64,000 bases of DNA, from contig NZ_JACYUY010000002.1 of NCBI RefSeq assembly GCF_014842025.1, forward strand, positions 287,765 through 351,764, given 5' to 3'. Below the pieces are notes generated by a model that had not been told where the DNA came from, searched no databases, and saw only the letters and a program-made list of their open reading frames with translations. The translations under genes were made by a program, and so were the position numbers. This document shows positions 36,199-45,645 of the stretch, piece by piece. The DNA comes from Massilia sp. CFBP 13721 (GTDB taxonomy: Bacteria; Pseudomonadota; Gammaproteobacteria; Burkholderiales; Burkholderiaceae_D). Positions within the stretch are counted from its first letter, which is position 1. The number at the start of each line of letters is the position of its first letter.

Positions 36199-37428
36199 TT
36201 AACTAGCCAATGGCTTGTTGATTGCCATGATCCAGTAACGTGCCAGTTCGGCGGTGCCTTCCTTGCCGCCGACGCCGCGCAGGGTGCTGATCGCCTGCTG
36301 CTTCTTGCCGGCTGCGGCATAGGCTTCGCCCAGGCGCAGCTTGGCTTCGTCGGGGTAGCGCAGGCCGCCGGCCTTGATCGCTTCTTCCATCATCTTCAGA
36401 CCCTTGTCGGTCTGACCGGCCTGGACCAGGCTATAGCCGAGACCGACCAGGCTGTCGTTGTCCTTGGCTGCACGGTATTCAGCTTCCGTGGCGGCGGCAT
36501 CCTTGGCACGATCGGCCAGGCTCTTCTGCGCCAGGTCTTTCAGGCGCTGATGACGGGCGGCATCCGGACCGGTGCCCAGGGCGCCGGCCTTGTAGCCTTT
36601 GTCGATGACCTTGAGCGCTTCAGCCGGCGCTCTCGCCTGCAGTACGAGCTGGGCCATTTCCATGAATTCACTCGGCTTTTTCAGCAGGCCGTTGGCCAGC
36701 TTCAGGCGGTACAGGTCCACCGACAGGCGGCCCGAAAAGCCAGGCTTGCCCTGCACGCGGTTGAGCAGGTCGTTCCAGTACTGGGCTTTCGGATAGTTGG
36801 CCGCCAGCTTTTCGATGGTGTTGACGTAGCCGACCTTGTCGTTTTTCTTGAGCTGGATGTTGGCCAGCATACCGAGCATGTCTTCCGATATGCGGCCCGA
36901 CTTTTCAGCCGTGCGCAGTTCGGCTTCCAAGGCAGCAGTGTTGCCCTGCTTGTAGTAGTTCTGCAGCAAGTAGGCGCGCAGCTTCGGATCGTCGCCGTTC
37001 TTCAGCTGACGCTGGATGGCTTCGTTTGCCTTGTTCAGGTCGCCGCCGCGCATGTAGATGCCGATCAGGCCTTCCGAAAACTGGCTGCGTTCGGCAGCCG
37101 ACAGCTTGCCCGAGGCGATCAGGGTTTCGAATGCCTTGGCGGCGGTGCCGTAATCGCCAGCCGACGAAGCTGCCGAGGCGCGCACGCGCTCAATCAGGTA
37201 GCTTTCGTGCGCCGATTTGCCGGAGACAGCGTCCGCTTCGCGCAGTTTTGCCAGGGCGTCCTTGTGCTTACCCTGTTTCATCAATGCCTGGGCTGCCTGC
37301 AAGTGCTTGCCAACCTGGGCGCTCACGGCTTGCGCATGGGCAGGGGCCAGGCCAACGATCGGAGCTGCTGCGGTGAAGCCAAGGGCGGCCATTGCGAGGC
37401 CGAGGTGTGCGAGTCGGAATTTGATCAT
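36199..37428 (-). CDS. Secreted tetratricopeptide-repeat protein
   Basis: 409 residues from the ATG at 37426-37428 (MIKFRLAHLGLAMAALGFTA). A Sec signal peptide ends around AHA-QA (residues 30-33). The rest is helical TPR-like repeats: AAQALMKQGKHKDALAKLREA, YGTAAKAFETLIASG, LVQAGQTDKGLKMMEEAIKAG, LGEAYAAAGKKQQAISTLRG. Predicted periplasmic. It is the last gene of the tonB-exbB-exbD-exbD operon and is probably an accessory of the Ton system. Its exact role is not known. Confidence 0.82.
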   Translation of the reverse strand: MIKFRLAHLGLAMAALGFTAAAPIVGLAPAHAQAVSAQVGKHLQAAQALMKQGKHKDALAKLREADAVSGKSAHESYLIERVRASAASSAGDYGTAAKAFETLIASGKLSAAERSQFSEGLIGIYMRGGDLNKANEAIQRQLKNGDDPKLRAYLLQNYYKQGNTAALEAELRTAEKSGRISEDMLGMLANIQLKKNDKVGYVNTIEKLAANYPKAQYWNDLLNRVQGKPGFSGRLSVDLYRLKLANGLLKKPSEFMEMAQLVLQARAPAEALKVIDKGYKAGALGTGPDAARHQRLKDLAQKSLADRAKDAAATEAEYRAAKDNDSLVGLGYSLVQAGQTDKGLKMMEEAIKAGGLRYPDEAKLRLGEAYAAAGKKQQAISTLRGVGGKEGTAELARYWIMAINKPLAS

Positions 37429-37496
37429 CGTGGAAAATCCTCTTTGAAAATGGACACGGCAGGGAAACCCTGCCGTGTTGGTCAAGCTTGATGCGA

Positions 37497-37928
37497 TTAC
37501 TGGAACTGCTCGTTACCGACCATGCCGATCTTCGTGACGCCGAGACGTTGGGCCGTTGCCATGACACCGGCAACCACCTTGTACTCGACCAGCTTGTTCG
37601 GACGCAGATGCACTTCCGGCTGGTTCGGCTGGGCAGCCACTTCATTCATCCTGGCTTCCAGCGTCGGGCGATCTGGGATGGTCTGACCATCCCAAAGGAT
37701 GGTGCCATCGAAGTCGACGTCGATGGTGACAACGCGCGGCTCTTCGGTCTTTGGCGGTGGGGTGCCCACCGGCATGTTCAGATTGACCGAGTGGTTTTGC
37801 TTCGGAATCGTGATAATCAACATGATGATCAAGACCAACAGGACGTCGATCAAGGGGGTCATGTTCATTTCCATCATCGGTTCCGGATCGGCTCCCTTGG
37901 CGGAGCCTGAACCTACGTTCATACCCAT
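37497..37928 (-). CDS. exbD2: Biopolymer transport protein ExbD (second copy)
   Basis: 143 residues. A single N-terminal membrane helix with the conserved aspartate in NMTPLIDVLLVLIIMLIIT, then a periplasmic domain (VVTIDVDFDGTILWDGQTI, LRPNKLVEYKVVAGVMATAQ). ExbD couples the proton motive force to TonB together with ExbB. Differs clearly from the ExbD encoded just upstream, so the complex may be a heteromer, or the two may serve different partners. 69 nt after the first exbD. Confidence 0.92.
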   Translation of the reverse strand: MGMNVGSGSAKGADPEPMMEMNMTPLIDVLLVLIIMLIITIPKQNHSVNLNMPVGTPPPKTEEPRVVTIDVDFDGTILWDGQTIPDRPTLEARMNEVAAQPNQPEVHLRPNKLVEYKVVAGVMATAQRLGVTKIGMVGNEQFQ

Positions 37929-37997
37929 GGTGTTTCCTTTTCAAATAACTGGGTGCAAGGTGCGGCGCCGAAGTTTCCTTCGGCACCGCAGCTGACA

Positions 37998-38426
37998 TTA
38001 CATCTTGTCAGGTGGTTCGATCACGAACCCGACCTTTTGCACACCAGCACGTTGTGCCGTGTAGATCACCCGACCGATTGCTTCGTAGCGGGTAGCTTGG
38101 TCGCCACGCACTTTCACTGCAGGCTGCGGCACTTTCACCGACTGCTCCGCGAAGAACTTGAACAACTCGTCCGTGTTCGCGATGCGGGTCTGGTTCCAGA
38201 ACATTTCGCCGTCTTTGTTGACGGTGATGTTGATGTCTTCCGGCGCGGTCTTGGTGACCTGGTTCGTTTCCGCCGGCAGAGCAACCCTTTGCAACTGCAG
38301 GACCACCGGGCTGGTGATCAGGAAGATGATCAGGAGAACCAACATGATGTCGACAAGCGGCGTCGTGTTGATCTCTGACATCACGGCATCATCATCTCCG
38401 CTCTCGGAGCCGACACTCATTGACAT
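37998..38426 (-). CDS. exbD1: Biopolymer transport protein ExbD (first copy)
   Basis: 142 residues (MSMSVGSESGDDDAVMSEIN). The membrane helix contains NTTPLVDIMLVLLIIFLIT with the proton-path aspartate. The periplasmic part has INITVNKDGEMFWNQTRI and VRGDQATRYEAIGRVIYTAQ. The start is 3 nt after the exbB stop, implying translational coupling with ExbB. Confidence 0.93.
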   Translation of the reverse strand: MSMSVGSESGDDDAVMSEINTTPLVDIMLVLLIIFLITSPVVLQLQRVALPAETNQVTKTAPEDINITVNKDGEMFWNQTRIANTDELFKFFAEQSVKVPQPAVKVRGDQATRYEAIGRVIYTAQRAGVQKVGFVIEPPDKM

Positions 38427-38429
38427 GAT

Positions 38430-39365
38430 TTATCCAATCTTTTTAGCGCCGGCAGCAGCACGTGCAGCTTCCGAGGTCGACATGGCGCCCGATACCAGGA
38501 CCGAGTGAACGTCGGCGCTGAACGAACGGACATCTTCCATTGCTGCCTTGTTGCGGCGGACCAGCCAGTTGTAACCCAGGACGGCAGGAACTGCGACGAA
38601 CAGACCGAAGGCGGTCATGATCAGTGCTTCACCCACTGGACCTGCGACCTTGTCGATCGAAGCGTTACCCGACATGCCGATGGCGGTCAGTGCGTTGTAG
38701 ATGCCCCAGACGGTACCGAACAGACCGATGAACGGCGAGGTCGAACCGACGGTTGCCAGGAACGACAGGCCATCTTGCAGGCGCGACTGGACGCGGTCAA
38801 CGGCGCGCTGGACTTGCATCGTCACCCAGGTCGACAGGTCGATCTGCTCGAGCAGGGCGCCATCGTGGTGCTGGGTTGCCTTGGTGCCGGTTTCAGCGAT
38901 GAAGCGGAATGGCGAACCTTCTTTCAGCGAAGCCGAACCGGCAGCGATCGAGTTGGCTTTCCAGAACTTCTGGGAAACTTCCTTCGACTGGCGCATGATC
39001 TTCGACTGGTCGATCAGCTTGGTGATGATGATGTACCACGAACCCATCGACATCAGCGACAGGATGATGATGGTGCCCTTGTTGACGAAGTCGCCTTCTT
39101 CCCACATGGCCGAGAAGCCGTACGGGTTGTGGACTTCTTCCTTGCTTTCGCCGGCGGCGGCAGCAGGAGCTGCGCCTTCGGCTGCAGGTGCTGCGGCGGC
39201 TGCGTCAGCGGCCGGAGCTGCTGCTGCGTCTGCCGGTGCCGCGGCGGCCGGAGCGGCTGCTGCCGGTGCGTCAGCGAAGGCTGGTGCCGAGACCAGGGCC
39301 GATGCTGCCGTAACCGAGAACAGGACTGCCGCCAGTACAGCGGACAAACGGGTATTCTTAAACAT
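38430..39365 (-). CDS. exbB: MotA/TolQ/ExbB proton channel family protein
   Basis: 311 residues from the ATG at 39363-39365 (MFKNTRLSAVLAAVLFSVTA). A cleavable signal peptide and an Ala/Pro-rich segment (about residues 33-73) precede the core with three membrane helices. Signatures: FLATVGSTSPFIGLFGTVWGIYNALTAIG and PVGEALIMTAFGLFVAVPAVLGYN. ExbB forms the proton-driven motor with ExbD that energises TonB. The signal peptide plus Ala-rich periplasmic extension is longer than in E. coli ExbB (244 residues), a layout found in many proteobacterial ExbB proteins. Confidence 0.94.
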   Translation of the reverse strand: MFKNTRLSAVLAAVLFSVTAASALVSAPAFADAPAAAAPAAAAPADAAAAPAADAAAAAPAAEGAAPAAAAGESKEEVHNPYGFSAMWEEGDFVNKGTIIILSLMSMGSWYIIITKLIDQSKIMRQSKEVSQKFWKANSIAAGSASLKEGSPFRFIAETGTKATQHHDGALLEQIDLSTWVTMQVQRAVDRVQSRLQDGLSFLATVGSTSPFIGLFGTVWGIYNALTAIGMSGNASIDKVAGPVGEALIMTAFGLFVAVPAVLGYNWLVRRNKAAMEDVRSFSADVHSVLVSGAMSTSEAARAAAGAKKIG

Positions 39366-39449
39366 GCTTCCTCCAGAAATATAAAAATAGACAGTTCGCT
39401 GATTTAAATGCAACGAAAATCATAGTTGTGAGACGCTGCTCTGTCTCGG

Positions 39450-40115
39450 TTATTGTTCCAGCGACCAGACGTACTGTACTGGGACCCATGCCTGTTCAGG
39501 CTGACCATTGACCATTGCCGGTTTGAAGCGGCACTTGCCGATCGCAGACTGCGCTGCACGGTCAAGATCACGCGATCCACTCGATTTCGTGATCTTGGAA
39601 TCAACCATCCGACCATCGACGCCGATCAGGAACGAGATCGTCGTCGTGCCTTCTTCTTCGTTACGTGCCGAGGCCTTCGGGTATTCCGGTTTTGCGCAGG
39701 TGCTGAAGTCAGCCACTGCAGCGGTACGGCTAGGACCAGCAGGCGCTGCCGGCGCAGCGGCCGGTGGAGCCGGTGGTGCCGGAGGAGCCAGGCTGGTCGT
39801 CGGAGGCGGCGTGCTCGTTGCTGCCTGGATGACGTTCTGTGGTGGAGGAGGCTGCTGCACCTGAACCTCGACCGGCGGAATGAATGGAGGCGGCGGGGCC
39901 TTCATTTCCGGCGGCGGCGGCGGTGGGGGAGTCTCCGGTGGCGGTGGCGGTTTCACCTCTTCGATCAGCTTCGTTTCCACTGCTTCCTGCACCTTCGTGA
40001 TCACCTTTGTACCGAGACCATTGATGATCCCCCAGCCGACCAGGACGTGCAACAGGACCACGACGGTGATACCAGTGAGATTCTTCCCCGGTTCCTTTTC
40101 ATGTGTAAAATTCAT
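39450..40115 (-). CDS. tonB: TonB energy transducer
   Basis: 221 residues from the ATG at 40113-40115 (MNFTHEKEPGKNLTGITVVV), with GGAG 9-10 nt upstream. One N-terminal membrane helix with the functional His (VVLLHVLVGWGI), a proline-rich periplasmic spacer (KPPPPPETPPPPPPPEMKAP), and a C-terminal TonB domain (YPKASARNEEEGTTTISFLIGVDGRMVDSKITKSSG... AWVPVQYVWSLEQ). It transfers energy to outer-membrane receptors for siderophores, haem or other ligands. First gene of the operon. No receptor is in the window. Confidence 0.94.
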   Translation of the reverse strand: MNFTHEKEPGKNLTGITVVVLLHVLVGWGIINGLGTKVITKVQEAVETKLIEEVKPPPPPETPPPPPPPEMKAPPPPFIPPVEVQVQQPPPPQNVIQAATSTPPPTTSLAPPAPPAPPAAAPAAPAGPSRTAAVADFSTCAKPEYPKASARNEEEGTTTISFLIGVDGRMVDSKITKSSGSRDLDRAAQSAIGKCRFKPAMVNGQPEQAWVPVQYVWSLEQ

Positions 40116-40664
40116 GCCTGCTTTCTCCAATACCAACTCTTTTTTGTTGCTACTAAACCCTCAAAACACGACGAAAAGACAAGGCCGCATCCGGGACATC
40201 GGCGAATTATACCTACGAATTCTTTTTTGCACAGGTATTTTTGAGGCATCAAAATGGGCGTAAATGCCTGTATAAACAGGCGATCCTGCTCATCCGGATT
40301 GCTTCTCGTTGTGCAAAAACTCGCAGGCGTTCCGTATATAAAATTACAACATTGCAGCTTATTACTTGCGCACTGTAGAAGATCTGGAAAGAAGTGGCTG
40401 TTCACCAAATATTGAACGTTGAATTTGCCTAATGGCAAATATCATATAGTGCAATGCTCAGCTTTTCGCAAACTATAGCCAGTTTCGGCAAAGCGTAGCG
40501 TTCGCCAGCTAACACAAATGGCGTTGGGACGGGGCGTCGCGTATGACTGGAAGTGATGGCATGCCGCCGAGTCGCTATATCTTGACATGCATCAGTGGGA
40601 GAGTTGCCTTCAGGCATGATCCAGAGTGGAGCATACCTGAAGGCGGGGTACTGCGGATGGACTG
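40116..40664. other. 549-nt region upstream of tonB: promoter and dyads, no gene
   Basis: A perfect -10 TATAAT on the minus strand at 40206-40211, with only a weak -35, is a candidate tonB promoter. Two structures are seen: a perfect dyad ATTTGCC-TAAT-GGCAAAT at 40423-40440 (operator-like, far upstream of tonB) and an imperfect hairpin at 40606-40644, downstream of spoVR. No convincing Fur box is visible by eye. Composition is more AT-rich than flanking genes. Confidence 0.5.
40606..40644 (-). terminator. Hairpin after spoVR (weak terminator candidate)
   Basis: GCCTTCAGG (40606-40614) pairs with CCTGAAGGC (40636-40644), and inner ATG-A-TCC / GGA-G-CAT also pair, giving a long imperfect stem. 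There is no T tract, so rho-independent termination is doubtful. It may stabilise the 3' end of the prkA-yeaH-spoVR mRNA. Confidence 0.45.
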
Positions 40665-42188
40665 CTAGCGGTGGCGCTTCTCGCGCCGGCAATCGAGGAA
40701 GCTGACGACGTGGCCACTCGTATCGACCGTTTCCAGGCGCACGTCGAAACCCCACAGCCGGGCCACATGCTTGAGCACTTCCTGGGCCTGGGCATTGAGC
40801 GGGCGGCGCTGGAACTGGGTATGGCGCAGGGTCAGCGCGCGGTCGTCGCGTGTGTTGACCTGCCAGACCTGGATGTTCGGTTCGCGGTTGCCGATGTTGT
40901 ACTGCTCGGCCAGTTGCTGGCGCACGTAGCGGTAGCCGGCTTCGTCGTGGATCGCCGAGATGGTCAGCTTGTCGCTGCGGTCGTCGTCGAGCACGGCGAA
41001 GAAGTGGAACTCGCGGATCAGCTTGGGCGACAGGTACTGGGCGATGAAGCTCTCGTCCTTGAAATTGCGCATCGCAAAGTCGAGCGTCTTGACCCAGTCG
41101 CTGCCAGCGATGTCGGGGAACCAGGCGCGGTCTTCGTCGGTGGGGTTTTCGCAGATACGGCGGATGTCGGTCATCATCGCGAAGCCGAGTGCGTACGGAT
41201 TGATGCCGCTGTAGTAGGGGCTGGTCGCCGCCGGCTGGTAGACGACGTTGGTATGGCTTTGCAGGAACTCGAGCATGAAGCCGTCGCCGACGATGCCCTC
41301 TTTATATAGTTCCTGCAAAATCGTGTAGTGCCAGAAGGTGGCCCAGCCCTCGTTCATGACCTGGGTCTGGCGTTGCGGATAAAAGTATTGCGAGATCTTG
41401 CGCGTGATACGCACCAGTTCACGCTGCCAGGGTTCGAGCAGCGGCGCGTACTTCTCGATGAAGTACAGCAGGTTTTCCTCGGGTTCGAGCGGGAAGCGCG
41501 GCGGCGGGGCATTGCGTTCTTCTTCCTCGCGCCGCGGCACCGTGCGCCACAGGGCGTTCACCTGCGACTGCGCGTATTCCTCGCGTTCCTTCTGGCGTGC
41601 CGCTTCCTGCGCCACCGACAGCTTGGCCGGCCGTTTATAGCGGTCGACGCCGTAGTTCTGGATCGCGTGGCAGGAGTCGAGCAAGTCCTCGACCGCATCG
41701 ATGCCGTAGCGCTGCTCGCATTCGGCAATGTAATTCTTGGCGAACACCATGTAGTCGACGATCGCTTCGGCGTCGGTCCAGGTGCGGAACAGGTAATTGC
41801 CCTTGAAGAAGGAGTTATGGCCATAGGCGGCGTGGGCGATCACCAGCGCCTGCATCGTCAGGCTGTTCTCCTCCATTAAATAGGCAATGCAGGGATTGGA
41901 GTTGATGACGATTTCGTAGGCCAGGCCCATCTGGCCGCGCTTGTAGCTCTTTTCGGTCGACAGGAAGTGCTTGCCGAAGGACCAGTGGTTGTAAGACACC
42001 GGCATGCCGACCGAGGTGTAGGCATCCATCATCTGCTCGGCGGTGATGATTTCGAGCTGGTTGGGGTAGGTGTCGAGGCCGAATTTCCTGGCCACGCGGC
42101 GGATTTCCTCGTGCGCCTGCTCGATCAGGTCGAAGGTCCACTCCGACTGTTCGGGCAGGGCGCGCGGATTGGTGCGGTCGTCTGGCAT
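40665..42188 (-). CDS. SpoVR family protein (YcgB type)
   Basis: 507 residues from the ATG at 42186-42188 (MPDDRTNPRALPEQSEWTFD). SpoVR signatures: GMPVSYNHWSFGKHFLSTEKSYKRGQMGLAYEIVINSNPCIAYLMEEN and MQALVIAHAAYGHNSFFKGNY, then NEGWATFWHYTILQELYKEG and NPYALGFAMMTDI. Many conserved His and Glu residues suggest a metal-dependent activity, but the function is unknown; in Bacillus it affects the spore cortex, while in non-sporulating bacteria it always travels with PrkA and the DUF444 protein, as here. Third gene of that operon, 26 nt after yeaH. Confidence 0.92.
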   Translation of the reverse strand: MPDDRTNPRALPEQSEWTFDLIEQAHEEIRRVARKFGLDTYPNQLEIITAEQMMDAYTSVGMPVSYNHWSFGKHFLSTEKSYKRGQMGLAYEIVINSNPCIAYLMEENSLTMQALVIAHAAYGHNSFFKGNYLFRTWTDAEAIVDYMVFAKNYIAECEQRYGIDAVEDLLDSCHAIQNYGVDRYKRPAKLSVAQEAARQKEREEYAQSQVNALWRTVPRREEEERNAPPPRFPLEPEENLLYFIEKYAPLLEPWQRELVRITRKISQYFYPQRQTQVMNEGWATFWHYTILQELYKEGIVGDGFMLEFLQSHTNVVYQPAATSPYYSGINPYALGFAMMTDIRRICENPTDEDRAWFPDIAGSDWVKTLDFAMRNFKDESFIAQYLSPKLIREFHFFAVLDDDRSDKLTISAIHDEAGYRYVRQQLAEQYNIGNREPNIQVWQVNTRDDRALTLRHTQFQRRPLNAQAQEVLKHVARLWGFDVRLETVDTSGHVVSFLDCRREKRHR

Positions 42189-42214
42189 ATGCGTGCCTAT
42201 CGAGATATGTCGGC

Positions 42215-43486
42215 TTACTTGGGCTGTTTCTTGAACAGCTCGCGGAAGACCGGATAAATGTCGGCCGGCGTCACGATCTTTTGCATCGCGAAATTGGCAT
42301 GGTGCGCGGCGACTTCGGTGTATTGCTCCCACAGGTTCTGCGGTGGTCCGTCGGTGATTTCGACATAGGTGTAGTACTGCACTTTCGGCATGATGCCGTT
42401 GTCGAGCAGCTGTTTGCACAGCACCGAATCGTTGTCCCAGTTGTCGCCGTCAGAGGCTTGCGCGACATAGGCGTTCCAGTCCGAACTCGAATAGCGCTCG
42501 CCGATCACCTTTTGCAGCAGGTGCAGGGCGGACGAAACGACGGTGCCGCCGGATTCGCGCGAGTGGAAGAATTCGTCCTCGTCGACTTCGGCCGCGGCGG
42601 TATGGTGGCGGATGAAGACGACGTCGATGCGCTCGTAGACGCGCTTGAGGAATAGATACAGCAGGATGAAGAAGCGTTTCGCCGTGTCCTTGCGGGTTTC
42701 GTCCATCGAGCCGGACACGTCCATGATGCAGAACATCACGGCCTGGGTGCTCGGTTTCGGCACCTTGATGCGGTTGCTGTAGCGCAGGTCGAACGGGTCG
42801 ATGAAGGGAATCGCGTTGATGCGCGTATGCAGGTGGTGGATTTTCTTGCGCAGTTCGACCACGCGCGGATCGTCTTCCGGCACCTCGGCATCGAACAGTT
42901 CCTGCAGTTCCTGCTGCGCCTCGCCCGCTGCACGCCGGCTCGGGCCGCCCACGGCGATGCGCCGTCCGAGCGCCCCGCGCAGCGAGCGCAGCACGTGGAT
43001 GTTGGAGGGCGTGCCGGAGACGTTGTAGCCGGCGCGCTGGGTTTTGAAGTCGATCGTCTGCGTGAGCTGGGTTTTCACCATGTTCGGCAGCTCGAGGTCT
43101 TCGAAGAAATAGTTCATGAATTCTTCGCGCGAGAGCTCGAAGATGAAGTCGTCCTCGCTGGTCTGCTCGCTGTTGCCGGCGCGCCCGCGCCCGGACCCGC
43201 CGCCGCCGCTGCGCGGACGGTTGAACTGGTCGCCTTTCTGGTATTCGGTATTGCCGGGGTTGACCGTTTCCCACACGCCGCCATGGGCATGGCCGAAGTG
43301 CGGTTCGTTGACGTCCTTGACGGGGATCGAGACTTTCTCGCCATTCTCGATATCGGTGATCGAGCGGCCCTTGATTGCGCGGCCAACCGCGTCCTTGATT
43401 TGCGCCTTGTAGCGGCGCAGGAAGCGTTCGCGGTTCACCGCGGACTTGTTCTTGCCCTGCAAGCGTCGGTCGATGAGGTAAGTCAA
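42215..43486 (-). CDS. YeaH/YhbH family protein (DUF444, VWA-type)
   Basis: 423 residues. The N-terminal part is basic (MTYLIDRRLQGKNKSAVNRERFLRRYK) with HGGVWETVNPGNTEYQKGDQ and a Gly/Arg-rich linker. The C-terminal von Willebrand A-like domain carries the MIDAS sequence DVSGSMDETRKDTAKRFF and FIRHHTAAAEVDEDEFFHSRESGGT. Partner of the kinase-like PrkA/YeaG in the general stress and nutrient stress response; the biochemical role is unknown. Between prkA and spoVR in the conserved order. Confidence 0.93.
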   Translation of the reverse strand: MTYLIDRRLQGKNKSAVNRERFLRRYKAQIKDAVGRAIKGRSITDIENGEKVSIPVKDVNEPHFGHAHGGVWETVNPGNTEYQKGDQFNRPRSGGGGSGRGRAGNSEQTSEDDFIFELSREEFMNYFFEDLELPNMVKTQLTQTIDFKTQRAGYNVSGTPSNIHVLRSLRGALGRRIAVGGPSRRAAGEAQQELQELFDAEVPEDDPRVVELRKKIHHLHTRINAIPFIDPFDLRYSNRIKVPKPSTQAVMFCIMDVSGSMDETRKDTAKRFFILLYLFLKRVYERIDVVFIRHHTAAAEVDEDEFFHSRESGGTVVSSALHLLQKVIGERYSSSDWNAYVAQASDGDNWDNDSVLCKQLLDNGIMPKVQYYTYVEITDGPPQNLWEQYTEVAAHHANFAMQKIVTPADIYPVFRELFKKQPK

Positions 43487-43722
43487 AACATGCCTCCTGT
43501 TAAAACCGCTGCGGACCCGCTGCGGAAAACGCGCCGCGCGGTCCTCCCTATCTTAATACGCAGCGTGCATAAGCGGGGGGCGCACGGCTGGCAGGGTGGT
43601 CAAAATGGCGCGAAACGACGGTTGGCGGTCCGGGTGCCGACGCATTCGATGCGCACAAGCCACCCGGATGAAACCGGCCGGGGCAGCGCGCACGCCATGC
43701 ATGCGCCGCCCGTGCCGTCTGC

Positions 43723-45645
43723 TCAGGACGACTTCCTGACGCGCAGATACCATTCGCACAGGAGCCGCACCTGCTTGGCCGTATAACCCTTCTCGACCAT
43801 GCGGTTGACGAAGTCGGCGTGTTTGGTCGCATCCTCCGCACTCGCCTTGGCGTTGAACGAAATAACCGGCAAAAGTTCCTCAGTATTCGAGAACATTTTC
43901 TTCTCGATGACGGTGCGGAACTTCTCGTAGCTGGTCCAGGCCGGATTCTTGCCGCCGTTGGTCGCGCGCGCGCGCAGGCCGAAGTTCACGATCTCGTTGC
44001 GGAAATCCTTCGGGTTCGAAATCCCGGCCGGCTTCTCGATCTTTTCCAGCTCGGCGTTGAGCGACTCGCGGTCGAAACTCTCGCCCGTGTCCGGATCGCG
44101 GAATTCCTGGTCCTGGATCCAGAAGTCGGCAAAGGTCACGTAACGATCAAAAATGTTCTGGCCGTATTCCGAATAGCTCTCCAGGTAGGCGGTCTGGATT
44201 TCCTTGCCGATGAAATCGACATAGCGTTGCGCCAGGTGCTCCTTGATATACGAGTGGTAGCGCTGCTCCTGCTCGGGCGGGAATTGCTCGCGCTCGATCT
44301 GCTGTTCCAGCACGTACAGCAGGTGCACCGGATTGGCGGCGACTTCGGTGTTATCGAAATTAAAGACTTTCGACAGGATCTTGAAGGCGAACCGCGTCGA
44401 CAGCCCGTTCATGCCTTCGTCCACGCCGGCATAATCGACGTATTCGTGCAAGGATTTGGCTTTGGGATCGGTGTCCTTCAGATTTTCGCCGTCGTAGACC
44501 AGCATCTTCGAATAGATACTGGAGTTTTCCGGATCCTTCAGGCGCGACAGGATCGCGAACTGCGCCATCATGCGCAGCGTCCCCGGCGCGCAGGGTGCCT
44601 TTTCCAGCGACGAATTGCGCACCAGTTTGTCGTAAATTTTGATCTCGTCGGAGATGCGCAGGCAATACGGCACCTTGACGATATAGATCCGGTCGAGGAA
44701 AGCCTCGTTGTTGCGGTTATTCCGGAAAGTTTTCCATTCCGATTCGTTCGAGTGCGCCAGGATAATGCCTTCGAACGGAATCGCGCCGAAACCTTCGGTA
44801 CCCTTGTAATTGCCTTCCTGGGTGGCCGTCAGCAGTGGATGCAGCACCTTGATCGGCGCCTTGAACATCTCGACGAATTCCATCAGGCCCTGGTTTGCCA
44901 GGCACAGGCCGCCGGAATAGCTATAGGCGTCCGGATCGTCCTGCGAATATTCCTCGAGCTTGCGGATGTCGACCTTGCCCACCAGCGAAGAAATATCCTG
45001 GTTGTTTTCGTCGCCCGGTTCGGTTTTCGAAATGGCGACCTGTTTCAGGATCGACGGATAGCGCTTCACCACGCGGAACTTGTTGATGTCGCCACCGAAT
45101 TCATGCAGGCGTTTCACCGCCCACGGGCTCGGAATCGAACGCAGGTAGCGGCGCGGAATACCGTAGTCTTCTTCCAGGATGACGCCGTCTTCGTCTTCGT
45201 TGAACAAGCCCAGCGGCGATTCGTTCACCGGCGACCCTTTAATTGCATAGAAGGGGACTTGTTCCATCAGGTGCTTGAGCTTTTCGGCAATCGATGATTT
45301 ACCGCCGCCGACCGGTCCCAGCAGATACAGGATTTGCTTGCGCTCTTCCAATCCTTGCGCCGCGTGGCGGAAATACGAGACGACCTGCTCGATGACTTCT
45401 TCCATGCCATAAAACTCGCGGAAGGCGGGATAGACCTTGATGACCTTGTTGGCAAAGATGCGCGACATGCGCGGATCGAGCCGGGTATCGACCAGCTGCG
45501 GCTCGCCGATGGCGGCGAGCATGCGCTCCGGCGCGCTGGCATAGGTCAGCGGGTCCTTCTTGCACAAGGCAAGATATTCGGACAGGGAATATTCCTCTTC
45601 ACGGGTGCGCTCGTAACGGGCTGCGTAGTTGTCAAAAATGGTCAT
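43723..45645 (-). CDS. PrkA-type serine protein kinase/AAA+ protein (YeaG)
   Basis: 640 residues from the ATG at 45643-45645 (MTIFDNYAARYERTREEEYS), chosen because AAGGA then lies 7 nt upstream; an in-frame ATG 6 nt earlier overlaps that site. An AAA-like core with Walker A GPVGGGKSSIAEKL (near residue 110) and GIILAHSNESEWKTFRNN, then a C-terminal PrkA kinase-like domain (EEGMNGLSTRFAFK-type region, KIEKPAGISNPKDFRNEIVNFGLRAR). E. coli YeaG acts in adaptation to nitrogen starvation and stationary phase. First gene of prkA-yeaH-spoVR, with a promoter about 300 nt upstream. Confidence 0.94.
   Translation of the reverse strand: MTIFDNYAARYERTREEEYSLSEYLALCKKDPLTYASAPERMLAAIGEPQLVDTRLDPRMSRIFANKVIKVYPAFREFYGMEEVIEQVVSYFRHAAQGLEERKQILYLLGPVGGGKSSIAEKLKHLMEQVPFYAIKGSPVNESPLGLFNEDEDGVILEEDYGIPRRYLRSIPSPWAVKRLHEFGGDINKFRVVKRYPSILKQVAISKTEPGDENNQDISSLVGKVDIRKLEEYSQDDPDAYSYSGGLCLANQGLMEFVEMFKAPIKVLHPLLTATQEGNYKGTEGFGAIPFEGIILAHSNESEWKTFRNNRNNEAFLDRIYIVKVPYCLRISDEIKIYDKLVRNSSLEKAPCAPGTLRMMAQFAILSRLKDPENSSIYSKMLVYDGENLKDTDPKAKSLHEYVDYAGVDEGMNGLSTRFAFKILSKVFNFDNTEVAANPVHLLYVLEQQIEREQFPPEQEQRYHSYIKEHLAQRYVDFIGKEIQTAYLESYSEYGQNIFDRYVTFADFWIQDQEFRDPDTGESFDRESLNAELEKIEKPAGISNPKDFRNEIVNFGLRARATNGGKNPAWTSYEKFRTVIEKKMFSNTEELLPVISFNAKASAEDATKHADFVNRMVEKGYTAKQVRLLCEWYLRVRKSS

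Noticed and set aside
40116..40300. Fur box upstream of tonB
   Set aside because: No stretch close to GATAATGATAATCATTATC found by eye on either strand; a weak site cannot be excluded.
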